Shown piece by piece: positions 7,432 to 13,612 of a stretch of DNA of 29,346 bases. The notes below the pieces were generated by a model, which was not told the DNA's origin, made no database searches, and was given only the letters and a program-made list of their open reading frames with translations. The position numbers and the translations under genes were made by a program. The number at the start of each line of letters is the position of its first letter. The stretch's first letter is position 1. This stretch comes from a virus: positions 1 through 29,346 of IMG/VR virus record IMGVR_UViG_3300020469_000180. One strand, written 5' to 3'.

Positions 7432-7856
7432 TATCCTACTCCTAATAATAAAAATGGATTAAGACCACCACCATCACCAATTGATACAGCCACGTTAGCT
7501 ACTCTTGTTATTTGACCTTTGTCATTTACTGAAATTGAAGGTATAGCACTTGCACCACCATAACTTAAACCACCCGGTGGTGTTGCAACATTAGCTAATG
7601 AATCACTTAATATTGTGCCACTCGCTATGTGGCTCGAATTGATTGTATTTTGTGTTATTGAGTTAGCATGAACTGTGCCGATTGCTATGTGGCTCGAATT
7701 AATTGTATTACCTTTTATTCTATCAGCCGTAAGAGTTCCCTCTGCCACATTATTTGGTAGAATAGTATTAGCTTTAATCGTGCCTGCTGAAACAGTATTC
7801 GCACCGATAACAATATCGACACCGGATCCCACTAAGAAAACTCTTGATAATCCCAT
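7431..7856 (-). CDS. Fibre-stem protein with decapeptide-like repeats (141 aa)
   Basis: A small fibre protein. Residues 18-90 are built of roughly ten-residue repeats of the form N-T-I-x-x-x-x-I-x-x-G-T, with N-T-I-N-S-S-H-I-A occurring twice exactly (50-58 and 70-78). Repeats like these form trimeric beta stems in phage fibres. Residues 97-127 carry Y-G-G-A-S-A-I-P-S-I-S-V-N-D-K-G-Q-I, a module common in phage tail fibres and shared here with the proteins at 10710-11228 and 11694-12272. The C-terminus is Gly and Leu rich. AGGACTAATAA lies just before the ATG. It probably carries the following small beta proteins and glycine-rich adhesins, by analogy with the cassette starting at 11228. Confidence 0.75.
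   Translation of the reverse strand: MGLSRVFLVGSGVDIVIGANTVSAGTIKANTILPNNVAEGTLTADRIKGNTINSSHIAIGTVHANSITQNTINSSHIASGTILSDSLANVATPPGGLSYGGASAIPSISVNDKGQITRVANVAVSIGDGGGLNPFLLLGVG
7624..7709 (-). repeat. 60-bp-period direct repeat in the fibre-stem gene
   Basis: The 26-base cores 7624-7649 and 7684-7709 match at 25 positions and are offset by exactly 60 bases, which is 20 codons. They encode the two N-T-I-N-S-S-H-I-A repeats of the stem, which look like a recent internal duplication of repeat units. Confidence 0.85.
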
Positions 7857-7859
7857 TTA

Positions 7860-8270
7860 TTAGTCCTCTGGTTCGTACTCTGGAGGTGGATCACCTTCAG
7901 GTTTTGGGTTATTCTTTTTAACTTCTTCTATTCTTTTAAACCACTCCGATTTTTTCAAATCTTCACCGCTATTTACAGCGTGCCATAACATATCTAACTG
8001 TTCAAACCCATCAGGGTATTCGTGACAACGATTATAAGCATATTGATAATATTCTGCAACTGCTTTTTGTCTTTCAAATTCATTCATAATCTGTTCTTTA
8101 GTTGGTGGTTTCTTACCATCAGGATCATCCCATTTGGGGAAAGAAAACCTACCACCGCCAGCATTCATTTCAAATTTTGCATTTGGTCTTAGAGCTTTGA
8201 TTGCTGTATCAATACCATAACCAAGACCAGATTGTCCCGTAAAACTTTTTGCTATATCATTCACGTTCAT
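7860..8270 (-). CDS. Probable tail fibre/tail assembly chaperone (136 aa)
   Basis: 136 residues with a globular, charged second half: R-C-H-E-Y-P-D-G-F-E-Q-L-D-M-L-W-H (about 81-97), followed by a W-x-x-x-I-E-E-V-K-K-N-N-P-K-P stretch and an acidic, proline-rich end. The E-Y-P-x-x-x-x-Q-L-D-x-L-W element with a terminal K-x-x-x-P-K-P is common in small phage proteins annotated as tail assembly chaperones (XkdW-like), often encoded beside tail fibres. That fits its place between fibre genes, but the activity is inferred. It has the best control region in the window: a perfect TATAAATA late box and a strong AAGGAGGAA eight bases before the ATG. Confidence 0.65.
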   Translation of the reverse strand: MNVNDIAKSFTGQSGLGYGIDTAIKALRPNAKFEMNAGGGRFSFPKWDDPDGKKPPTKEQIMNEFERQKAVAEYYQYAYNRCHEYPDGFEQLDMLWHAVNSGEDLKKSEWFKRIEEVKKNNPKPEGDPPPEYEPED

Positions 8271-8294
8271 TTTAAATATTCCTCCTTAATTCTC

Positions 8295-8302
8295 TATTTA
8301 TA
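8295..8302 (-). promoter_or_regulatory. Late promoter box TATAAATA
   Basis: An exact match to the T4 late promoter consensus on the minus strand, in a 45-base gap between two genes. It lies 24 bases before the ATG of the chaperone-like gene, with AAGGAGGAA between them. A second, weaker CATAAATA lies upstream at the end of the preceding gene (8312-8319). It probably drives the second fibre cassette and the genes beyond. Confidence 0.75.
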
Positions 8303-8315
8303 AATCTTTTTGTAT

Positions 8316-9356
8316 TTATGACACAGGTCCACCTATTGCACCACCAATTGAATAGAATAATTCATCTCCTCCTTGTTCCATAACATATCTTATAATTACA
8401 ACACCTGAACCACCTGCACCACCTCCTGATGAAGGTGCACCATTTGTTCCAGATTGACCTGCACCTCCGCCGCCACCTCTATTTGCTGTGCCAGCGCCTC
8501 CATAATCTGTATAAGAATCAGATGTAGAGGCATTTCCTCCTCCGTATGGGCCACCGCCAACCCAAGTTCCTGCACCTGGAGCTCGACCGCCATAAGGACC
8601 ACCTCCGCCTCCTCCAGCATAACCTGTATTTGAACCAGAGATTGAAAAGTGTAAACCTATTCCAGCTTTTCCACCAGCAGTTCCAGTAGTTGTAGCTGCT
8701 ACACCAGCACCACCGGCGCCTCCGCCTCCACCACCCTGATAATTTGGAGATCCGCCTCCATTACCTCCAGCACTTCCTTGAGTTGAATTAGATGTTGCAC
8801 CTCCTGATCTTCCTGGTCCTTGGCCTCCTCCACCAGAACCTCCAGCACCACCATTTTCATCAGCAACACCTGTGTGTACTGAACCACCATAACCACCGCC
8901 TAGGGAGGCGACTACATTAGCAGAAGGACTTGATCTAGAAATATGAGAAGTTGAACCTGGACTTGAATCTGTTGCAGCTGGGCTAGGACCGCCATCACCT
9001 TTAGATTGAGCTCCACCACCACCTACATTACAAGTATGTTTTACAGCAGGAAATGGTGCGACACCAAATGAAAGACCACCAGCACCTCCACCACCGGCAC
9101 CTGATCTTGCACCTAAACCTGAACCACCGGAACCACCACCACCTATTACTAGATACTCACCAACTATTTCCGCACTAGGAGTAAAATCTGCTGAAGAAGT
9201 GAATGTGTGAACAGCGTTTGTCCCATCTACTGTTTGTGTGCCACCAGTTGTGTTTGTAGCTACATTAACAGATCCCGATTGAGCTATCGTATCTAACCCT
9301 ATTGGATAAGCATAACCTTCAGGTCGAAAAGTAAAAGTGGAAATAGTTCCTCTCAT
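8316..9356 (-). CDS. Glycine-rich adhesin-like tail fibre protein (copy B)
   Basis: 346-residue paralogue of the other three glycine-rich proteins. The N-terminal motif R-P-E-G-Y-A-Y-P-I-G-L occupies residues 11-21, with a very short leader before it. Then come A-V-H-T-F-T-S-S-A-D-F-T-P and G-E-Y-L-V-I-G-G-G-G-S-G-G, Gly-rich blocks to about residue 315, and G-S-G-V-V-I-I-R-Y-V-M-E-Q with an I-G-G-A-x-G-G-P end. The end matches the upstream neighbour at 9356-10357, whereas the middle matches the gene at 4280-5350 down to near-identical DNA blocks. It is therefore mosaic between the two cassettes. The ATG overlaps the upstream stop by one base, with no clear Shine-Dalgarno sequence. Receptor binding is inferred from family resemblance. 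Confidence 0.85.
   Translation of the reverse strand: MRGTISTFTFRPEGYAYPIGLDTIAQSGSVNVATNTTGGTQTVDGTNAVHTFTSSADFTPSAEIVGEYLVIGGGGSGGSGLGARSGAGGGGAGGLSFGVAPFPAVKHTCNVGGGGAQSKGDGGPSPAATDSSPGSTSHISRSSPSANVVASLGGGYGGSVHTGVADENGGAGGSGGGGQGPGRSGGATSNSTQGSAGGNGGGSPNYQGGGGGGAGGAGVAATTTGTAGGKAGIGLHFSISGSNTGYAGGGGGGPYGGRAPGAGTWVGGGPYGGGNASTSDSYTDYGGAGTANRGGGGGAGQSGTNGAPSSGGGAGGSGVVIIRYVMEQGGDELFYSIGGAIGGPVS
8917..8949. repeat. 33-bp block identical to 4881-4913
   Basis: Second copy of the exact 33-base match shared by the glycine-rich genes at 4280-5350 and 8316-9356. Confidence 0.9.
9064..9111. repeat. 48-bp block matching 5037-5084 at 47 positions
   Basis: Second copy of the block at 5037-5084, in the glycine-rich gene at 8316-9356. 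Only one base differs. Confidence 0.9.
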
Positions 9357-10357
9357 TAAGCTGGTCCTCCATTAGCACCACCAATATCATAGGTTAATGT
9401 TGTTGCTGTTTGCTCCATAACATAAGTGATCTGAGCAAAACCTGACCCGCCAGCAGTACCACTTCTTCCCCCTCCTGCATTTGAAACGTGACCTCCGCCA
9501 CCACCTCCTCCGCCACGATTGGCTGTACCTACAACTGTGGCAGCCGCACGATCACCACCAGCCGCACCGCCTCCATTACCGCCAGCCCCAGCAGGACTAT
9601 TACCTGGATGTGTACCGCCACCGCCTCCGCCACCGTAATATACTGGTGAACCGGTAAAATTTATAGCTACACCGACACCGCCTGCACCTCCTGCTCCTGG
9701 AGTAACGCCAGCTGCTCCTGCTGCACCTGCACCTCCTCCACCACCGGCGCTTAAAGGCGCCCCAGCTCCTCCAGGATAACCTTGAGTGCCAGCTGGTGAT
9801 AAAGAAGTAGGACCAGCTACCTTGCATTGTGCAGGTATACCCAATCCTCCTCCACCGCCAGAACCACCAGCATTACCAGGAGTTGATAAATTACCAGTAC
9901 CACCCCCACCACCTTCAGCAGTTAAGTTTAATGAAGGTGTATTTGAATTGATTGTTACTGTGGTATTTGTGCCGTTTGCACCTTTTGTTCCCTGTACTGT
10001 TGAACCGGCACCGGCACTTCCTAGTGTAACAATTAAATCAGCTCCTGGTATTACTGGGTAACCACTACCAAGAACTAAACCTCCAGCACCTCCACCTCCG
10101 CCAGCTTGTCCGCCGCCACCTCCACCAGCAACAAACATATAAGAAAAAGAATATGTAATAGATGAATCATTTGAAAAAGTACCTGATGAAGTATATGTGT
10201 GAACTGCATTTGAACCAACTGTGGTTTGAACACCGCCAGATGAATCTGCGGCTACATTAGCAGTTCCTCCACTCACACTTTTTGTGGTCAGACCTATTGG
10301 ATATTGATAGCCTTCAGGTCTGCCTACTCTTTTAGTTGAAATTGAGAATACAGCCAT
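9356..10357 (-). CDS. Glycine-rich adhesin-like tail fibre protein (copy A)
   Basis: 333 residues. R-P-E-G-Y-Q-Y-P-I-G-L at 13-23 is the shared anchor-like motif, followed by A-V-H-T-Y-T-S-S-G-T-F-S and a Y-M-F-V-A-G-G-G-G lead-in. Gly-rich blocks run from about 77 to 308. The protein closes with G-F-A-Q-I-T-Y-V-M-E-Q and D-I-G-G-A-N-G-G-P-A, an ending shared only with the next gene. AGGTTAATACT precedes the ATG as a modest ribosome binding site. It follows a small beta protein and a fibre-stem gene, the same order as in the second cassette. The long antisense frames opposite it arise from GGN codons and are not genes. Confidence 0.85.
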   Translation of the reverse strand: MAVFSISTKRVGRPEGYQYPIGLTTKSVSGGTANVAADSSGGVQTTVGSNAVHTYTSSGTFSNDSSITYSFSYMFVAGGGGGGQAGGGGGAGGLVLGSGYPVIPGADLIVTLGSAGAGSTVQGTKGANGTNTTVTINSNTPSLNLTAEGGGGGTGNLSTPGNAGGSGGGGGLGIPAQCKVAGPTSLSPAGTQGYPGGAGAPLSAGGGGGAGAAGAAGVTPGAGGAGGVGVAINFTGSPVYYGGGGGGGTHPGNSPAGAGGNGGGAAGGDRAAATVVGTANRGGGGGGGGHVSNAGGGRSGTAGGSGFAQITYVMEQTATTLTYDIGGANGGPA

Positions 10358-10369
10358 AGTATTAACCTA

Positions 10370-10699
10370 TTAAGAAATTTCAGAACCAAATGCACTAAAT
10401 GATACACCTAAAGTTGAAGTGTTTACTCTTATTTTATCAGCAGCATTCATGGCTATACCTAAGGTAACTCCTATTGAATCAGCTTGTGGCACAGCGCCAC
10501 CTCTTATGATGAAATGTGCATCATTAGCTGTTGCACCATCTGGCGCTATTGCTATTGAATACGAGGCATTTACGGCCGTTTGATTACAAACTGCTATTGT
10601 AGATACCACACACTCAGTTGAACTCGGTACCGTGTATAAGTCTGCAAGAGTATTTGCACCTGGTCTTAATTGTCCTAATACTTTATAATTGGTTGCCAT
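10370..10699 (-). CDS. Small beta-rich fibre-associated protein (109 aa)
   Basis: A 109-residue member of the small beta family: V-L-G-Q-L-R-P-G-A-N-T (7-17), L-Y-T-V-P (21-25), I-A-V-C-N-Q-T (35-41), N-A-S-Y-S-I (44-49), D-A-H-F-I-I-R-G-G (60-68), M-N-A-A (84-87) and F-S-A-F-G-S-E-I-S (101-109). The closest relative in the window is the 114-residue protein at 6690-7034. TTAGGAAATAAAAA precedes the ATG. The gene sits between a fibre stem and a glycine-rich adhesin. A structural role in the fibre is likely, but no function has been recognised. Confidence 0.75.
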   Translation of the reverse strand: MATNYKVLGQLRPGANTLADLYTVPSSTECVVSTIAVCNQTAVNASYSIAIAPDGATANDAHFIIRGGAVPQADSIGVTLGIAMNAADKIRVNTSTLGVSFSAFGSEIS

Positions 10700-10709
10700 T
10701 TTTTATTTC

Positions 10710-11228
10710 CTAATTTGTTCCTGTGAAAAATAATCCATTAATTCCTGCCTCTGGTATGTCTACTGTTACATTTGAAGCTAATGTTAATTGACCTGAAGCG
10801 TCTACTTTTAGAGTAGGTATTTGACTTGCTGAGCCATAACTTCCTGCTGTAACACCTGTATTTGCTATTTTATTAGGAGAAACTGTATTTGCAAGAATAG
10901 CTGCATCAGTAACAGCATCTGTAGCTAATTTAGCAGCTGTTATTGTGCCATCTGCAACTTCAACAATTGAACTTTCAGCGCCTTGAGCAATATGCACTAC
11001 TTCAATATTTTTTGTTCCTGCTACTGGTATGAATCCGGCATTAAATGTTAAAGTTGTGCCACTTAATGTGTAAGCGGCTACATTCTGTCTAGCGCCTGAA
11101 ACAAATACAAGTAAAGACGATTTACTTGCTGGTGCTACCGTTAAAGTAAAATCATCTTCTGACCCATCGCCATCAAATGAGTCAACAATAAAGTTTGCAG
11201 TTCTTGGTTCGTTACCTATGTAAGCCAA
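10710..11228 (-). CDS. Fibre-stem protein (172 aa, TTG start)
   Basis: 172 residues. The N-terminus M-A-Y-I-G-N-E-P and F-D-G-D-G-S-x-D-D-F-T-L (18-29) belongs to a module seen at the start of many phage fibre proteins and probably serves for attachment to the virion. A-D-G-T-I-T-A-A-K-L-A-T-D-A-V-T-D-A-A-I-L (92-112) are stem-like repeats. V-T-A-G-S-Y-G-S-A-S-Q-I-P (126-138) followed by V-D-A-S-G-Q-L is the classic phage fibre module. The start codon is TTG, placed seven bases after AAAGGATAAAAA. No ATG upstream fits, and M-A-Y-I-G matches the expected N-terminus, so TTG is well supported. It opens the first fibre cassette. Confidence 0.8.
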   Translation of the reverse strand: MAYIGNEPRTANFIVDSFDGDGSEDDFTLTVAPASKSSLLVFVSGARQNVAAYTLSGTTLTFNAGFIPVAGTKNIEVVHIAQGAESSIVEVADGTITAAKLATDAVTDAAILANTVSPNKIANTGVTAGSYGSASQIPTLKVDASGQLTLASNVTVDIPEAGINGLFFTGTN

Positions 11229-11238
11229 TTTTTATCCT

Positions 11239-11682
11239 TTAATTGTATATTTTAATCCAGCCGGTCTGATTATTTGCTTTATAAGCATTTTCATCCCACT
11301 GGTAGGACTCTGAATTTGCTACATTAGCCTCAGAGGGCATTGCATATGGTGGATTCCATTGAAAAGTAGTATTACTAATTTTCCAACTGTCCCATTGATT
11401 ATTTGATCTTGGAGATACAAAAGCATCTTTACCTGTGCCATTTACATCAGCATGGTATTCATAACCTATACCGGCATAATTACCTCTTAACGGCGTACCA
11501 CCATCTGGTAAATATTCACCATTAGCTGCTACTGCATAATGCACGTTCTGTGATGTATTATATGATGTTTGTATCCATCTATTAGCAGGACCAACAGAAC
11601 CAGAATTTATAAAATCTTGTTCAGCTACTATAACACGAATGACTGTGTTTGTATCTGGATTCACCTCTGCAAAATGTGACAT
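11239..11682 (-). CDS. Unassigned marine-phage structural protein (147 aa)
   Basis: 147 residues starting M-S-H-F-A-E-V, with R-V-I-V-A-E-Q-D-F-I-N-S-G (16-28), R-W-I-Q-T-S-Y-N-T (35-43), P-L-R-G-N-Y-A-G-I-G-Y (63-73), a D-A-F-V-S-P-R segment, and a C-terminal W-N-P-P-Y-A-M-P region. I recognise this as a protein type widespread in marine phage genomes near tail fibre genes, with no defined function. The pattern of W, Y and short loops suggests a compact beta domain. AGGAGAAGTAAAG gives a good ribosome binding site. It lies between two fibre-stem genes, so a fibre or fibre-accessory role is the reasonable guess. Confidence 0.7.
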   Translation of the reverse strand: MSHFAEVNPDTNTVIRVIVAEQDFINSGSVGPANRWIQTSYNTSQNVHYAVAANGEYLPDGGTPLRGNYAGIGYEYHADVNGTGKDAFVSPRSNNQWDSWKISNTTFQWNPPYAMPSEANVANSESYQWDENAYKANNQTGWIKIYN

Positions 11683-11693
11683 CTTTACTTCTC

Positions 11694-12272
11694 CTATGTT
11701 TTAATAAAAATCAAGTTATTAGATTCTTTATATAATCGGCCAGCAACTACTGAACCACCTCCGGTAGGTATGCCTGAAAAATCTAAATCTTTTACATTTA
11801 AATTTGCTACGTTACTTATTCTACCTTTTGTACTCACTTCAATTGTTCCGATAACTAAATTAGCACCTGCAAAATTGCCAAATTTTCCAGATTCTGTTAA
11901 AACATTATAAGAAAAAGTAGTTGATAATTTATCATCTGTAATTGCACCTGTGTCAACTTTGTTTGTGGTAACTGAAAAATCATCAGGAGCTATTGTTGCA
12001 AATCTTTGTTTTTCTCTGTTTACAATAACAATATTTGTTTGACCAGCTGGTGGCGCCTCTATAAAATTAATTGTACTATTTGCTGGCGTTACAACAAATG
12101 CTTGATTGGCACCAAATGTTTGGTGTACGTTAGCAACCCACACATCTAAATCATTACCATCATTAACTGCTAAACCTAATCCGAAATCTTTTGTAGAGCC
12201 ATCACCATTATATCTAACTATACTCTTCTGGAATAGTTCGTTAGCAGGTGAGCGACCAATATATGAACCCAT
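11694..12272 (-). CDS. Fibre-stem protein (192 aa)
   Basis: 192 residues with the same three-part plan as the protein at 10710-11228. The N-terminal Y-I-G-R-S-P-A and Y-N-G-D-G-S-T-K-D-F-G-L (21-32) form the presumed attachment module, with beta strands to about residue 86. A short stem follows with G-A-I-T-D-D-K-L (109-116). Then comes F-A-G-A-N-L-V-I-G-T-I-E-V-S-T-K-G-R-I (134-152) and a C-terminal G-G-G-S-V-V-A-G-R-L-Y region. It has no glycine-rich adhesin directly after it, unlike the other two stems. It begins one base after the stop of the 105-residue gene. Probably a structural fibre or fibre-adaptor protein. Confidence 0.75.
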   Translation of the reverse strand: MGSYIGRSPANELFQKSIVRYNGDGSTKDFGLGLAVNDGNDLDVWVANVHQTFGANQAFVVTPANSTINFIEAPPAGQTNIVIVNREKQRFATIAPDDFSVTTNKVDTGAITDDKLSTTFSYNVLTESGKFGNFAGANLVIGTIEVSTKGRISNVANLNVKDLDFSGIPTGGGSVVAGRLYKESNNLIFIKT

Positions 12273-12273
12273 A

Positions 12274-12591
12274 TTATGTTATCTCCAAAGCCGATAAAAT
12301 TACATCACAATTACCACTACAAGATACAGATAATGTGTCAGTAGCTTCCATTACAACTTTCTGGTCGTTTCCTATGGGAACTAGAGCACCGCCTGTTGGT
12401 ATAGTTGCATCTTTAATCATATGAAAATTAGTGCCGCCAATATTCATATGTATATTTGCGAGAACTGAACTTGCAGTTTTATTTGCAATTGTCATACCAA
12501 TAAGGGTAGCTGAAGTGGAAGCCGGCGTAGTGTAGACAACCGTATTTGATGATACGTTTGATGCTGGATAATTTTTAAAAGTATTTGCCAT
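12274..12591 (-). CDS. Small beta-rich protein (105 aa), divergent family member
   Basis: 105 residues, weakly related to the three other small beta proteins. It has V-V-Y-T-T-P (18-23), I-A-N-K-T-A-S-S (35-42), N-F-H-M-I-K-D (55-61), an A-T-I-P-T-G-G stretch, and a hydrophobic C-terminus L-S-A-L-E-I-T in place of the F-G-x-E-I-S ending. It has a C-S-G-N-C pair (91-95) the others lack. AAGGAAAAA stands before the ATG, after an AATAAATA element. Similarity to the paralogues is limited to spacing and a few motifs, so common ancestry is likely but not certain. Function unknown. Confidence 0.65.
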   Translation of the reverse strand: MANTFKNYPASNVSSNTVVYTTPASTSATLIGMTIANKTASSVLANIHMNIGGTNFHMIKDATIPTGGALVPIGNDQKVVMEATDTLSVSCSGNCDVILSALEIT

Positions 12592-12606
12592 TTTTCATTT
12601 TTTCCT

Positions 12607-12614
12607 TATTTATT
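12607..12614 (-). promoter_or_regulatory. Possible late promoter box AATAAATA
   Basis: The minus strand reads AATAAATA, a one-base variant of the T4 late box, in a 31-base gap before the 105-residue gene. Its 3' end is 15 bases before the ATG, so a start about six bases downstream would leave a very short leader. An alternative is simply an A-rich region around AAGGA. Confidence 0.35.
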
Positions 12615-12622
12615 CCCCTTAT

Positions 12623-13396
12623 TTAGCTTAAAGCAATCGCAAGTGATAGTGCATCATCTGTTATTGAATTAGCTTTTGCCTCGATTATTCTTGATCTATT
12701 ACCAATGTATATTCTACCTACCATAGCCGAGGCATGAGAGGTACATTGATAGTAATATGTTGTACCATCTCCAGCTGTGTTTGCTGGAACTTTCCAATAT
12801 AATATTCCATCTTTTTTTGCTTGAGCAGCACCAGATTTCAAAATTGTAAGACCACCACTTGGAGTCGCATTAACATGAGTTAATCCTACACTATAATATG
12901 TTGATGTATCACCTACATTACCACTTGCATTTGTCGTACGAATTACAAAAGGATGTACACCATTTAATTTTTGTAAATCAAAAGCGTATGTTTGTCCAGC
13001 TTGTAAATCAAGATCAGGATTATCTCCCGGCGCTTGATCAAATATGTAAGCTGAAGATCCTTTATTGTGAACACTAAATCTTGTGGCTACAGCACCTGAC
13101 GTATTGGCTGAAAATTGATAGAGACCATTAACGTCTAAACCTACATTAGCATTTGAACTCGCTCCACCACCTTGTATTACAACATTACCATTCGTTGTGA
13201 TATTATCAAATTCACCTACTGATAGATTTAAATTACCTGTTACATCTAAACTACCAGCAATTTTAACATCACTACTTAAAGTAAAAGTACCACCTGTTCC
13301 TTCTGTTAAAGCATTAAGGGTGGTTACAGTTTCATCTGTTGTAGCAACGTGTTGCTGAAATGTATTAGATGTTGATACTCTATTAATAATTGCCAT
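12623..13396 (-). CDS. Virion protein with a cupredoxin-like (plastocyanin-type) domain
   Basis: 257 residues in three parts. Residues 35-90 are fibre-like, with I-A-G-S-L-D-V-T-G-N-L (46-56). About 105-232 form a cupredoxin-like domain: L-Q-A-G-Q-T-Y-A-F-D-L (131-141), N-G-V-H-P-F-V-I (145-152), and Y-Y-Y-Q-C-T-S-H-A-S-A-M-V-G (214-227). This offers all four residues of a type 1 copper site: H148, C218, H221 and M225. Plastocyanin has C-x2-H-x4-M-V-G; here the last spacing is three. The C-terminus carries an S-I-T-D-D-A-L stem-like motif. Similar domains occur in marine phage structural proteins; copper binding and function are unproven. It could instead be a copper-free fold used for adhesion. 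No signal peptide, so not exported like true plastocyanin. Confidence 0.75.
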   Translation of the reverse strand: MAIINRVSTSNTFQQHVATTDETVTTLNALTEGTGGTFTLSSDVKIAGSLDVTGNLNLSVGEFDNITTNGNVVIQGGGASSNANVGLDVNGLYQFSANTSGAVATRFSVHNKGSSAYIFDQAPGDNPDLDLQAGQTYAFDLQKLNGVHPFVIRTTNASGNVGDTSTYYSVGLTHVNATPSGGLTILKSGAAQAKKDGILYWKVPANTAGDGTTYYYQCTSHASAMVGRIYIGNRSRIIEAKANSITDDALSLAIALS

Positions 13397-13399
13397 TTT

Positions 13400-13612
13400 T
13401 TATCTCTTTGCCACTATTTGTTTTAAAAGTGTTTTTATTTCTTGAAATTCATTTTTAATTACATTTACTTCTTGAGTTAAAGTTTGTATCGTAATAGTTG
13501 ATTCTCTCTCTTTTTTCATTTTGTTTAACTCCATTAAATCCGTATTCAATATGGCTTTTGATCGAGAATCTCTCAAAAGCGCTGGATGTTCTTTCACTTT
13601 GTACATTGTCAT
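13400..13612 (-). CDS. Small coiled-coil protein (70 aa)
   Basis: 70 residues: a short N-terminal segment with H-P-A-L-L-R-D-S-R-S-K-A-I-L-N-T-D (8-24), then a predicted continuous amphipathic helix from about 25 to 68, rich in Lys and Glu with heptad-like hydrophobics (I-x-x-L-T-Q-E-V-x-x-I-x-x-E-F-x-x-I-x-x-L-L). The R-D-x-x-x-x-A-I-L-N-T-D opening is common in small proteins of marine T4-like phages beside baseplate or fibre genes, without known function. The ATG overlaps the TGA of the giant upstream gene (ATGA), so it is co-translated with it. A trimerisation or assembly-helper role is possible. Confidence 0.75.
   Translation of the reverse strand: MTMYKVKEHPALLRDSRSKAILNTDLMELNKMKKERESTITIQTLTQEVNVIKNEFQEIKTLLKQIVAKR

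Noticed and set aside
7624-7709. CRISPR-like spaced repeats
   Set aside because: Only two copies, in frame inside a fibre gene, with a 20-codon period; they are protein repeats.
4353-10061. Long proline-rich open frames on the plus strand opposite the glycine-rich genes
   Set aside because: They mirror runs of GGN codons on the minus strand, give poly-proline proteins without domains or ribosome binding sites, and contradict the one-strand gene layout.
4280-10357. Diversity-generating retroelement acting on the variable adhesins
   Set aside because: No reverse transcriptase gene or adenine-biased template/variable repeat pair is visible; the matching blocks are near-identical rather than adenine-mutated.
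10700-10709. Promoter in the gap before the 109-residue gene
   Set aside because: GGAAATAAAA looks like an A-rich ribosome binding region; no TATAAATA-type box is present.
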